Source: Epithemia pelagica (taxonomy: Eukaryota > Bacillariophyta > Bacillariophyceae > Surirellales > Surirellaceae). From it: a stretch of DNA of 64,000 nucleotides. The notes beneath the pieces were generated by a model. That model saw only the letters and a list, made by a program, of their open reading frames with translations. It made no database searches and was not told where the DNA came from. The stretch lies in assembly GCA_946965045.2 (NCBI GenBank), contig OX337238.1:1302001-1366000 (forward strand). Direction: 5' to 3'. Positions 43,549 to 53,767 of the stretch are shown here, piece after piece. The first letter of the stretch is position 1, and every line of letters starts with the position of its first letter. The translations under genes and the position numbers were made by a program.

Positions 43549-43735
43549 GGTGGTGGGATGGTGTCGGTTTGCAGCTGGTGGGGGACGACGTGGAGTTTGG
43601 GAAGGTGTTCTTTGGTGTCACGGGATATGTTTCGGCAGCTGGTTGGGGGTCGGGGGCATCTGGTTGGGGTCAGGGTGCTATGAGGTGGCGGAGTGGTGGT
43701 GTCGGTTGGGGGGAAAAAGCATCTGGTTGGGGTTC

Positions 43736-44023
43736 CTCGGCATCATGAAATTACTGATTCATCATAGTGTCAATGTCAAGGATGATTTTCACAGTGATGG
43801 GTACGCTCCTGTACATCGTGTGTGTTGGGGCAACACTGGCCGTCATGCAGAAACCTTGAAAGTACTTCGAGATGAAGGAGGTGTCGATATTGCAAATTTG
43901 GCCAGTCGCCACAAGGAAGGCAAAGTATGTCGTCAAATGACCAACAATCCTACCATTTTTGCGCTGCTGGAGGAAACATTGAGCGCCCAAGATCATACCG
44001 CTCCGTCACAGGATGAACTGTAA
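43736..44023 (+). pseudogene. 3' remnant of an ankyrin-repeat gene
   Basis: From 43736 the plus strand abruptly switches from G-rich repeat to ankyrin-like coding: IMKLLIHHSVNVKDDFHSDG then YAPVHRVCWGNTGRHAETLK, with a terminal IFALLEETLS and stop at 44023. About 95 residues remain, no start codon of its own except ATG 43745 in mid-repeat. The upstream half of the gene is not found on the other side of the retrotransposon, so it was deleted, lies elsewhere, or this is only a captured fragment. Confidence 0.6.
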
Positions 44024-44430
44024 AATAGGGAATGGGATTTGGGGACAACGGAACGCCGGGCTGTATACAATAAGCGATTGAGGTAGCAGTTTCTTACTTC
44101 GGCCTTTGTACCATGAAAACAAGTATTCCTTGTGAATCATCCTACGCAAAAAACTACTGAGAGTAGGATGGTGCAAAGAGCAGGATATACTATAAAAAAT
44201 CCCGTTACTCATCTGGATAATCTTCCAGGATAGCCTTCGAACCTTTTTCATATATGAAATACATGTAGACCAAAATTCGCAGTGTGACGCCACTTTTTTG
44301 TGCAGAAGACTTTCAAAGTCTCCCGATTGATCATTCTTATCTTGCATAAGACTTCAAGTCTCCGATTGGTCAGTGTCATTTGAAAAAGTGCGCACAGCTT
44401 ACGCCCAAACCCCTGATGAGTGACACACAT
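44024..44430. other. Intergenic spacer between convergent genes
   Basis: AT-richer sequence with no recognisable gene. Confidence 0.4.
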
Positions 44431-45615
44431 CTATTCATGTGCTTCTGATACTTCCGTGGCAGATGCCTCTGGAGTAGATGCTTCCGAAGTTGACACTTCC
44501 GCAGTAGAAGATGTTCCGGAAGTCTCCGTTTGATCCAACGTGGAATCCATCTCTGATGCCACGAGAGGGCAGTGAAGAAAGCTGTTTCGACACAGCGGAC
44601 ATGGAACGGCCAGTGCTGTCTTGTTCCCTTGCGAGGCCTTGTTTCGAATGTGGCTTTTCAAGCATGTATGGGCATACTGAGCCATGCAGGTGGTGTGAAA
44701 GGCATGCATACAGTCATCCGAGTCGGACCACGACACGGATTCTCCCTTCTTGTACGAACTCAAACAAATGGCGCAGGTCGCAGGGACCAATCGATTGGCA
44801 TTGACAAACTCATCTGTGTCACTGGGCAACTTGAGGAGCAAGTTGTCGGACGCCGCCATGTCCAGCCCGCTTTGACCCAGAGAAAAATTCCAACGACGAC
44901 TACTTTTTCGGGGTGAAGAAACAGGGCTGGGTTGCTCTTCGTTCGAATTCTCTTGCTCATTGGGGCTTGACTGGTTCGCGTTGGTTTGTTGTGGTTGGGA
45001 TTTGCTATCTTCTGGAGCCTCCTCTTCTTCCGAGGCAACGGAAGTGTCATTCTCAATGGGTTGGCCCACAGACACAGAGGTGTTGTCCACAACATTTTGA
45101 CTCAACGGATTTCCTCCCAACTCCACATCGTACAGAATGCTCCCATCTATGCCCTCGAGGTCTTGTGCATCAATGTCCCCAGTGATTCGGTGTGACTCTT
45201 CTTTGGGAATCAGATCCTTGGTTTCAACACGCATAGTCGTCTTTTTCAAAAGCGCCTTGAAATCCACCTTGTTGAGGCGCTTGTCGTTGGCAGTGCTGTT
45301 GTTGTTGGTGGAGGCATTGAGAGTGGGAAGGCGGTATCTTGGGCGATAGCTTGGCATGGGATCGAGATTGTCTTCGTCCTCGCGACTGCAGCAATTGCAA
45401 GATGGTAAACACAAAAAGGCAGCAATTGCGAAGAACAAGATGAAACCCACAAATGCAGACAGTTCTTGGGGTGTCGTAGTGGCTTCTTCCGCGCTGCTAT
45501 CAGGGCCGCTATCTTGCAAAAAACGATGCATGGAGACTAATTCTTGGGAGGAAGACAATCCCAGACTGGTGTCACCAGTTCTCAACCAATGATGGCCATC
45601 CATGATATGTTCCAT
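44431..45615 (-). CDS. Membrane-anchored RING-H2 protein, probable E3 ubiquitin ligase
   Basis: About 394 aa from ATG 45615 (the frame is open to 45762 but only with TTG). A transmembrane helix FVGFILFFAIAAFLCLPSC is followed by CCSRE, then a long Ser/Asn/Glu linker. The RING-H2 is near the C-terminus: CAICLSSY, CMHAFHTTC and CPLC give C-x2-C...C-x-H-x2-H-x2-C...C-x2-C, with an enlarged third loop (about 28 residues). The tail has five TEVSxSEAS-like repeats. This layout matches transmembrane RING-H2 E3 ligases (ATL-like). The substrate is unknown. An upstream coding exon is possible. Confidence 0.8.
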   Translation of the reverse strand: MEHIMDGHHWLRTGDTSLGLSSSQELVSMHRFLQDSGPDSSAEEATTTPQELSAFVGFILFFAIAAFLCLPSCNCCSREDEDNLDPMPSYRPRYRLPTLNASTNNNSTANDKRLNKVDFKALLKKTTMRVETKDLIPKEESHRITGDIDAQDLEGIDGSILYDVELGGNPLSQNVVDNTSVSVGQPIENDTSVASEEEEAPEDSKSQPQQTNANQSSPNEQENSNEEQPSPVSSPRKSSRRWNFSLGQSGLDMAASDNLLLKLPSDTDEFVNANRLVPATCAICLSSYKKGESVSWSDSDDCMHAFHTTCMAQYAHTCLKSHIRNKASQGNKTALAVPCPLCRNSFLHCPLVASEMDSTLDQTETSGTSSTAEVSTSEASTPEASATEVSEAHE

Positions 45616-46223
45616 AACTCGAGACTCGCTGCTTTCAATGCTTTGGTTGCTTTTCTTCTTCTTGTGAGGACAATTCTTGTCACCACGCTTGCTCTGGAGT
45701 TGCACTTGTCTTTCTCCAAGTATGAGATCATTCTGTTCCGTGTCGAAGCAAACATCTGCCAACGAAAAACATCTGTCTCACATACAAAATCGACGTCAGC
45801 ACTCACCATCACATTCTAGATCTAATCGTAACATAATTCTGAAATTTACCAAAACGTACATCTACTTCCACCTACTTCCACTAGGAACTAGGACCAACCA
45901 TGAACCTTCCAAACGAAAGATCCGACAACGACCAACCCCAAGCGGTCACGGTCATAAAAATCATTCCGAACTCCCTCAAAGCGAGCGCCCCAACACGACG
46001 ACAGGTTATGAGCCCAAACGCTACCGCTGGGTGTTGATACTCTTTCTTACATACTCGCTTTGGAACATGCAAGGTTCTCTTTCTTTACTTAACCCTCGAA
46101 TCGTGGAGAGACTCAAGAAAACAAAGCCCTTGACTCCCAACCGATTGTATCCGCTACCTTTCAAGATGAACTGTGTCTCAGATTCGTTCAACTCCCACAG
46201 TTTCACGACCGCGTCACAAATCG

Positions 46224-46278
46224 GACCTGCACGAAGACAGAGCGCCACGACAGCTGCAGGATGTGGTCGCTGGGTCAT
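46224..46278 (+). repeat. 55-bp direct repeat, left copy
   Basis: Identical to 58822-58876 (begins GACCTGCACGAAGACAGAGC). The similarity fades within 10 bp on either side. Confidence 0.9.
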
Positions 46279-46509
46279 CCCTTCGTTGTTCGACTGAGTT
46301 CAGAATGAACGTGTCGGGTAAGCCGGCAGGCTAAGGGGGTCTGGGGGTGGGAAAACAACAAAGACTGGATAAAATTTTTTTAGCTCAAGAGTCGAAATTC
46401 AGTACTTTTCACCAAAAGCTTCCCACGTTAGGCAGAAAACGCCGGGCCAACCCCTATTCAAAACCATTCAGCCCCGATGAAAAACAATGATCGAAGAACG
46501 GTCATCCAT

Positions 46510-46633
46510 TGTTTTATCAATCCATTAAATAGAAACCATTTCACCACGCTGTTCCACGTCAGAATCTCGTCTGTTTTATCAATCCATTAATAAACTCATT
46601 TTTTCACCACGCTGTTCCACGTCAGAATCACGC
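46510..46633 (+). repeat. 62-bp tandem duplication
   Basis: TGTTTTATCAATCCATTAA starts at 46510 and 46572. Both copies end with CCACGCTGTTCCACGTCAGA; the A-rich middle differs. Confidence 0.8.
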
Positions 46634-46925
46634 CCAACGAACCAACCCACGAAACATCCCCCCACGCCATAAGGATTTTAGCAACTTTGTCACTAACACC
46701 TAGCCAAACATAGAAGCTGAAGACCTAGACTTGTAGAAATGCATCCGAAGGCAACACAAATTGGAGTAAGATCCCCCCAGACATAGGCATTCTTAGTAAG
46801 AATCTGGCGTGCCGACGAAAAATCGTACAGTATTAGCATACTAAAGTTTTTTTAGAATATAGGCGGGATTACGTTTCTACAACCGATCGTACCCATTCAC
46901 TTTCTCCGTTCCTCGTACTTTCCGA

Positions 46926-47714
46926 TTAGACGAGATCCACACGCGGAAAATAGTTCAAGTACTGATGTTCCTGTACAACGGCATCCATCAATCCCACGTT
47001 AAATTCAAGCTCCAATGTCACGATAGCATTGTCGTCGAAAATCGTTTCAGCCACAGTCGCATTAATGCCCAATTGGTCGCTCGTCCCCGATTTTTTGAGA
47101 ATCATGAAACCAGGGTCAACCCCCGGTAGGTAGGTCTTGTACAACTCAGCCATCACATCACGAATCTCCCAGAAACGATTAACATGAACAATCAACTCAC
47201 CCATCAAATTGTTGGTCTTGACACGGCAAGGGAGCCAGTCGTGAGATGGACTACCAAACGTGACAGGGCGTTGAATACCAGACGGAAAGCGAATACGAAA
47301 TCCTCCCTCAATCGTCGACAACTTGTCAATCGGAAAGGGCCTGGACGTAGTAGGCGGACGAAAATAGATCCTGTAGCTACCCTTCAATACCAAATCTTGC
47401 TCAACCGTAGGCAATCCCCAGCTGTGTCCCTCACTCGAATCCACTGACCACCGAACTCGCATGATTCGTCCGTCATGACCAAGAGACTCACCACCATCGA
47501 TCACCTGGTTTGTCTGTTCATCTGCCAAGCCAATCAAAGTTTCCGGAACCTCCAACGCTTCGGAAACACGAAGCCGAATGACGTCGAGTGGAGTGTCTTG
47601 CATGCACATTGCACCGAATCCCCACGTCGGCGAAACTTTAACAATAAACTGCGCCATCTCGTCGTCGGCCCCAACAACGAAGTGCCGCGACGGCAAAACA
47701 ACCAACTGAACCAT
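46926..47714 (-). CDS. Protein with two predicted ubiquitin-like (beta-grasp) regions
   Basis: 262 aa from ATG 47714 (frame open to 47762 with GTG; a splice acceptor ACCTCAG lies just upstream of the ATG). Two segments show the ubiquitin-like order beta-beta-helix-beta-beta: about residues 18-75 (AQFIVKVS, TPLDVIRLRVSEALEVPETL, IGLADEQTNQVIDGGESL, IMRVRW) and about 185-250 (ELIVHVNRFWEIRDVMAELY, GFMILKKSGTSDQLGINATV, AIVTLELEF). No terminal di-glycine, so it is not an obvious modifier. Family not recognised; the fold is inferred by eye. Divergent, with 283 bp between starts, from another ubiquitin-like gene. Confidence 0.6.
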   Translation of the reverse strand: MVQLVVLPSRHFVVGADDEMAQFIVKVSPTWGFGAMCMQDTPLDVIRLRVSEALEVPETLIGLADEQTNQVIDGGESLGHDGRIMRVRWSVDSSEGHSWGLPTVEQDLVLKGSYRIYFRPPTTSRPFPIDKLSTIEGGFRIRFPSGIQRPVTFGSPSHDWLPCRVKTNNLMGELIVHVNRFWEIRDVMAELYKTYLPGVDPGFMILKKSGTSDQLGINATVAETIFDDNAIVTLELEFNVGLMDAVVQEHQYLNYFPRVDLV

Positions 47715-47997
47715 AGTCTTGACAACTGAGGTAAGTGCACAAAAGCAGACTGTGGTGGACACGAAAATTTATAAGACAACTTCGTCTCTAACCTTTTCTT
47801 CTATTCTGTTACCTAAAAAACCCACCCGCAAACCGTAACCACACCTCCACGGAGGTCGTGCCGTGGAAACTCGTCACGGTGGACAGAAACCGACCGACAC
47901 GACAACCAACCGAAAACCCACCCAACAATCAAACACATTTCGACGACGGACCGTGCCATGGCTATATGCTACGTTGGTTGTTCCATTGTATCGTCAC

Positions 47998-48657
47998 ATG
48001 TATCCTCGTCGTGCCATCTACCGTAACCGTGCCGGCTTTTTGCGTCATCCAGGCATGCCTGGTTATCGTGCACGCACAACGATCGACGGCGGCTGTTCCT
48101 TTCAACCCGTGGATTGTTACGTGCGTGTGAGTGATACGGTCGACTTCCGTACCTGCGTAGTCAAAAAGTACTCCACGGCAATTCACGTTTTACGCACCAT
48201 TGCAAAAGAGATGCGGATTCCACTATGTGACATTCGCCTAACCAAGCAAAACGGAAAACGGATTGCTATGAAGGCATATGTGTACGAAAACGACAGCGAT
48301 CTTTCTAACGGTGCTATTACACTAGCTATGGTGATGGGAAGTCATCATGATTTCGGCGAGACTTACCTTCCCGAGAATTTTTCGCTTTCGTCAACACCAG
48401 AATGCAAACAGGAGAGCGACAATGAGCAAGACGACGAGGAAGAGGAAGACGATTCCGAAGAGGAGCTAGATGGGCAAGACCATGAGGATGATGATTCAGA
48501 AGAAGAGAAACAAGACGGGCAAGACCATGAGGACGATGATTCAGAAGAAGATGATGATTGCGTTGTGTTGGTTGACACGAACGAACAAATGGAGAGCAAT
48601 GGAGGCAAGCGAGACTCGTGCCGATCGTCGCGTTTGGTTGAAGAGGCGTATGTCTGA
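47998..48657 (+). CDS. Ubiquitin-like fold protein with acidic repeat tail
   Basis: 219 aa from ATG 47998 (frame open from 47863 with GTG). Basic N-terminus (RRAIYRNRAGFLRHPGMPGY) then a beta-grasp-like stretch: CYVRVSDTVDFRTCVVKKYS, AIHVLRTIAKEMRIPLCDIR (helix), LTKQNGKRIAMKAYVYENDS and AITLAMVMG. The C-terminal 80 residues are an acidic low-complexity region with repeats of DGQDHEDDDSEEE type, ending in a basic SSRLVEEAYV. No di-glycine end. Fold assignment is by pattern only. Pairing with the minus-strand beta-grasp gene suggests co-regulation (inference). Confidence 0.6.
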   Translation: MYPRRAIYRNRAGFLRHPGMPGYRARTTIDGGCSFQPVDCYVRVSDTVDFRTCVVKKYSTAIHVLRTIAKEMRIPLCDIRLTKQNGKRIAMKAYVYENDSDLSNGAITLAMVMGSHHDFGETYLPENFSLSSTPECKQESDNEQDDEEEEDDSEEELDGQDHEDDDSEEEKQDGQDHEDDDSEEDDDCVVLVDTNEQMESNGGKRDSCRSSRLVEEAYV

Positions 48658-49266
48658 TTGTTGCGGCTCGTCTCCAGTTGCGGCGGATCAAGAAACCAAA
48701 CACCATTGTTTTTTGACGTGAAAAATTGAGTACCTTTCCGCCGTCTGCGTCTTTACCACGTCTCAATTTAGGTGACAGTAGTTCCTTTGCATTCATCTTC
48801 TTGTTCTTTTCCATAGGGATCTTCTTGTTGGGATCTTCTTGTTCATTTCCATAGGGAGTGAGAGCCAAATGGACAACGGAACTTGAGAAAGTAGCACAAT
48901 CGTCCAACAATAAGTTTTGGGAACCAATCCTTGCAATGCCACTGGTGCTGGTTTGACTGTGGTGATTGCAAATGAGGTTGAAACACCAGCGGTAGACGAT
49001 GTGGCTTGGCTTCTTCTCTTAAAGCTACCTCGAAACGATCGACTTCGACCGCTCTTGTTGTTCCGCCCAACAGTGCTGTCATGTGCAGAGCGAGTGGAAA
49101 ATGAAAGTAGGAGAATCACCGCGAATCGCATTGAAGGACAACCACCTGTATCTGTATGCAACCCTATAAGCACGAAACACTTGCGGCGCCGGCCTTAAGA
49201 CTTAAAGATTAGATTACTACAACAACTAATCAAAGGCCAATCTCTCCGTGCTCTTCATACAAGACC
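48658..49266. other. Non-coding spacer
   Basis: No gene recognised. GGGATCTTCTTGTT is repeated around 48818-48845. Confidence 0.4.
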
Positions 49267-50147
49267 TCAGCCTTGAGTCATGCCGGGATATCCGAACTTG
49301 AAGCGCGCGACATTCGAATAACGACCGTTACGGTCGACGCTGAAAACCGAGTCATGTTCCACGTGTTCACCACCTTCACCACCGTCAAAAAACTGGGAAT
49401 AAAAATCCGTCGTGGGACTCCCTTCCTCGGCCAAGTAGCTATCGATTATTTCCGCCACGTGCTCATCTGTAAATAGATGATCAAGCGCGCGAGGCGGGCT
49501 CTGAGTGTGGTCGAACTCCGCCTTGTAAATATAGTCCTTTTCCCAAGTAATTTTGGGGTTCTCATTGTCCGCGCGCTCAAGAATCTCGATTAGCTTCTCC
49601 GCGAATTCTTTCTTGAGCTGCGCGTGTGCAGTGTTATCAACCAACGGATCGTGCTCGGTAGGCGGGCACGCGACAACACATGGCCAGAAAAAAACACCTT
49701 GGTTCGGCTTGGGGGGGCCCTTCACCAACGGAAGGTTCTTTTCGCGCGACACACGACGGTGTAGGGTCGTGATGCGCATGTCATACGATTCGAGCTCGCC
49801 TTGCGCACTATTGAGAATTTCGTCAGTGACTGGCTTCAGATATCCCGATTCTTCAACACCCGCCTTCTGAAGCTTAAGATACCCAACAATAAACGCTCCC
49901 TTCGGACCACACTGTTCGAGGTGAACTTCCGTCACCTGTGGCCCAGCCGCAGATGCACGGACGTCCTTCACTTTCTTCTTCCCTTTCGAAGCAAATGGAC
50001 TCCTCTTGTGCTTAACGGGAGTAACCACTCTGTGTGCACCCTGGGACACATCAGATGTTTCTGTTGCGTTGGTCTGCAAAAATGGGGACGGTAAGTAAGC
50101 GCCGGGCCAAGCACCATGGTTATTGCACGACGAACGGAACTCACCAT
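49267..50147 (-). CDS. Unknown 269-aa protein with a one-codon first exon
   Basis: The model is complement(join(49267..50073, 50145..50147)): exon 1 is only ATG, a 71-nt intron (GTGAGT...TTTTTGCAG) is phase 0, then TNATETSDVSQGAHR. The body has a basic N-terminal patch (KHKRSPFASKGKKKVKD, NLS-like), a strand-rich segment VTEVHLEQCGPKGAFIVGYL, a helical LKKEFAEKLIEILERADNEN and a Tyr/Phe-rich C-terminus. No family is recognised. Without the intron the ORF would have to start at a TTG, so the splice model is favoured. It lies between the ubiquitin-like pair and the Helitron coding region and may be cargo. Confidence 0.55.
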
Positions 50148-50330
50148 GCTGTCTTACTCAACTTTCTCCAGATAAGACACCAATTGTTCTCAGCTGGATT
50201 TATGAGATCAACAGGAAATGAATGCTGTTATGGTTGATTGTCGTGCCATCTCCATCAGTCCATTAACGTCGAATCCAGGTCGAGTCGTACCGTGGACTGC
50301 AACGGTCCATTTATGTCATCATCAGGACAC

Positions 50331-50626
50331 ACAACAATTTACACACATACCCAACAATCAACCACGAATGCAGCAGCGTGAATCACCGGGCGAAGTGCCA
50401 ATGCATTCGGAGACACCACAAACAGCACACAGATTCAACAATCAACCACGACCGCAAGAGGACCGTGGAACACAACCGACAACAATTTTCACACATACCC
50501 AACAATCAACCACGAATGCAGCAGCGTGAACCACCCGACGAAGTGCCAATGCAATCGGAGACACCACAAACAACAACAGATTCAACAATCAACCACGACC
50601 GCAAGAGGACCGTGGAACACAAGAGC
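50331..50626 (+). repeat. 148-bp tandem duplication
   Basis: ACAACAATTT...CACACATACCCAACAATC begins at 50331 and again at 50479. Shared sub-blocks include CACGAATGCAGCAGCGTGAA and CGACCGCAAGAGGACCGTGG. Confidence 0.8.
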
Positions 50627-51463
50627 GTGAAACACCACGCCGTACCGGGGGAGATGCCAATGCAGACAGAGACACAACAACGCGATGCACAGCAATCAAA
50701 CTACCTAGTCCGTTCCCACCAGCCCACGGCGTGCAGTCTATTTCCACGATCTTTCAAGCACCACACATATTCAACAATCAAACACGACCGCAGCGTGAAA
50801 CACAACACTAGTACAGTCTGTGGTATTATTCTAGCGTGGTGATTAACGTAGTAGTCCGGCGTGTTAGTTGTGTGCCGTCCACGTTTTTCTAGTACATTAC
50901 GGATTGGAACTGATCAGCATCCACTCCATCCATCTTGTCTCATTATTTCTTGCTTTCATTATTTTGTTTTCCGGTGCTGGTTCACAGTTCACAGCTCACA
51001 GCATAATTTGTCGGTTGGTTGTTGGTACTTGGTACGAAGTTTATCACACGTATTGTTGTGTAACCGCGTGTTCTTGTGGCGGCTGAGTTACCACGTGTAA
51101 CCACGTGTGTTTGTGTGAAACGATCTGAGGAAGGAAGTGTGTCGCTTGATTCCGTGTGTGAGTTCTGTGTCTTTGCTAACAAAATCCGGGGAACCATCGG
51201 TGGTAACCAATCCAACCGGCAACTGGATTTCCAATCCCTAGAGATTGTTGTACACCCCCATCCCGTACCTTGAGTACAAGTAGACCGAAAGGTTGAAAAG
51301 AGGGCGATCCTTGCCAGACCGGCTGGATACCGTCAGGGGGGCGGAGTTTAAAGTACTCGACAGGTACAACTCCGCGTGCTACGGCACATCATTGCGCACT
51401 AACAAAACATCTGTCGCGGCTGTGCTCGCCACATAGTCGGTACTCTTTTCTGCATCACGGACA

Positions 51464-51617
51464 GGGCGACTGATTCCGCGGGACCGAAACTGAATCTCGG
51501 TTGTCTTACGACATCGTCTGTCGTCGGCCGTGTGAAGAGGGCGACTGATTCGCGATCTGAACGGAAATCTGAATCTTGGTTGACCGAGGACGCCGTCTGT
51601 CGTCGGCCGTGTGGAGT
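51464..51617 (+). repeat. 75-bp diverged tandem duplication
   Basis: GGGCGACTGATT at 51464 and 51539. Both copies end in CTGTCGTCGGCCGTGTG. Confidence 0.75.
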
Positions 51618-51913
51618 ACGGGCAAGGGACTGGCGATCCCACAGTGATTGGGCAAGACTCAAGTATCAAGACTACAAGGACAGGCTCAGTGCGTGGATCC
51701 CTAACAGGTGAAGCTGCCAGTCACGTGACATTATTGTCTGTGATATACTGACAACCTGGATTACTACGGTGTGAGGGGCCCGCGTTTCGTAATTAGTCGG
51801 GTACTACGGCAACGCGGCTGTTGGAAAAGAGGCTTCCTCAATAGTTGTTTCTGACAACAAAGGAATTCCCGCCACAGCTTTCGTGCTTACAGCGACTTAC
51901 ACTGAGTAACATA

Positions 51914-52333
<420 letters not shown>

Positions 52334-52379
52334 CAGCGACATGCATTTTGTTTATTAAATTTTTAGCTTCATTTTAGTC

Positions 52380-53159
52380 ATGAATGCAGATTTTAGGGCA
52401 AGATCACAGGGCATTAGAAATGCAGAATCTGCGCGCAATGGGTTGTTGTACACAGACGCACAGGGCAACTCCAACGCAAAAATATGCTGTGTTTGTGACA
52501 CATTGATTCCATACGGTGATGAGAAATGCTTGACCATACAGGACATCCGTCACAAACGTTTGTGTTCTGTGTTGTCGAAGAAGAACTTGGGTTTGTTGGA
52601 GTATGGGATTAAACAGGAAGGGCAGGTTGCTATCCAGAGGCACTATACACAGCACTGTTATACGGCTAGGCGAAAGGAGTATAAGTTTCTGAACGATTTG
52701 GTTTTGTCCCCCAAATCATACCCCGCCAAAAAGGGCACAAAAGAAGGCCTTGGATGCTGTAGGGCATGTCACTCGCACCTTCTGAACATGAAAAACAAGA
52801 AAGGTGACTGCACCCCACCACGCTATGCCATTGTTAACGGACTATCGATTGGAAAGCCTCCTGTGTGTTTGACAGACCTTAATGAGGTTGAATTGGCTAT
52901 GATAGCGCCCGCTAGGACAAACAAACACATTTTTTCATTTACCGCTGGTAGCCATAAATCAATAAGGGGATGGCATTCGCTGTACTATAATGACCTTGAT
53001 TTGTTAATTGGTGTAATGAGGCAACCACACGACGACACCAGCAAGGAGAAAGCAATGATAGCTTGGGTGGGGAAGAAAACGCAGAAAAGAAGTTATACAT
53101 TCCTACAATCGCGGTGGTATTATGCGGCCCGTTTACGTCATCCCAGCGTGCAAAAGTGA
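52380..53159 (+). pseudogene. Helitron protein, N-terminal piece (DUF6570-like)
   Basis: 259 codons. Two zinc-type motifs CCVCDTLIPYGDE and CCRACHSHLLNMKN, then YAIVNGLSIGKPPVCLTDL, NEVELAMIAPARTNKHIFSF and a GWHSLYYNDLD segment. This is the conserved region that precedes the Rep domain in many Helitron polyproteins. Sense is lost after about residue 225 (53060-53080), where the meaningful frame shifts to the next ORF. Confidence 0.75.
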
Positions 53160-53752
53160 GGGAAAAAACCGAAGTGAGATGGGAAAAAATGCAAAATGCA
53201 CTGATATGGTTAAAAGCAAATAACCCACTATATGCAGAATATGATCTCCCAACAGATGCAATGCTGAAACCAATTTTCCTTGACAAAGCAGAGATTGTTC
53301 CTGAATCGTCGTCAAATGTCGAGCTGGTTTTTGAAATCAATGCGGTTTTCCCGGACTCTGATGAACCCAAAACAGGTAATGGTGGGTTTGCGACTCAGCA
53401 GGAGTTCAGAAATGCTTCTGTAGAAAATTTAGTAACACCAGAGTCTGACAAGCAAGCAACATTGATATCCCGGCCAACCCCACATCTACTCCGTGATTAT
53501 GAGGGTGACAACTTGATTCGTGCGTTCCCCCTTCAGTTTCCCTACGGAATTGGCGGTCGTAATTCGGAGGGTGAATCGCGGCAGGGGGTTGGGTATCTGA
53601 AACATTTGTCTATGTTAGCCCCATCACGTTTTCATGGGGCAACCTTTATATGTGTCCTTCATAATATGTTTGAGAGAAAAAGAATGGTTGCCAATACTTT
53701 CCTTAGGGTGTCTGATTCACAAGCACAGTCGTTTCCAGATATTTCGACATAG
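53063..53752 (+). pseudogene. Helitron protein, linker piece
   Basis: In the frame of the downstream ORF: IPTIAVVLCGPFTSSQRAKV, then NALIWLKANNPLYAEYDLPT (the typical Helitron WLKxNNPLY motif), and FPLQFPYGIGG with a following YLKHLSMLAPSRFHG. Terminated by TAG at 53750-53752; the frame continues without another break into the Rep/helicase ORF. Confidence 0.75.
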
Positions 53753-53767
53753 GCAATTGAGGAGGCC

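Larger units (their letters stand above)
36171..43734 (-). mobile_element. Non-LTR (LINE-type) retrotransposon, two ORFs, REL-endonuclease class
   Basis: Transcribed right to left: G-rich 5' region with 96-bp tandem repeats, ORF1 (43187 to 40020, split by a nested DNA transposon), ORF2 (40027 to 36171). ORF2 carries two C2H2 fingers, reverse transcriptase, then a CxC...DPYGDH...C zinc motif with RPADIG and AIDIT, the arrangement of the restriction-like endonuclease at the C-terminus of R2/R4/NeSL/CRE/Utopia-type elements. There is no LTR, no APE endonuclease and no RNase H. Termini are not defined: the 3' side merges with the Na/Pi 3' UTR at about 36150, and the 5' side ends where ankyrin-coding sequence resumes at about 43735. 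Decayed: two in-frame TGA and one frameshift. Confidence 0.85.
45616..46925. other. 1.3-kb non-coding region, left border of the accessory block
   Basis: Contains the left 55-bp copy of a direct repeat (46224-46278) and a 62-bp tandem duplication (46510-46633). A 206-codon plus frame (45677-46297) overlaps the RING gene antisense and has no recognisable pattern. Confidence 0.4.
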
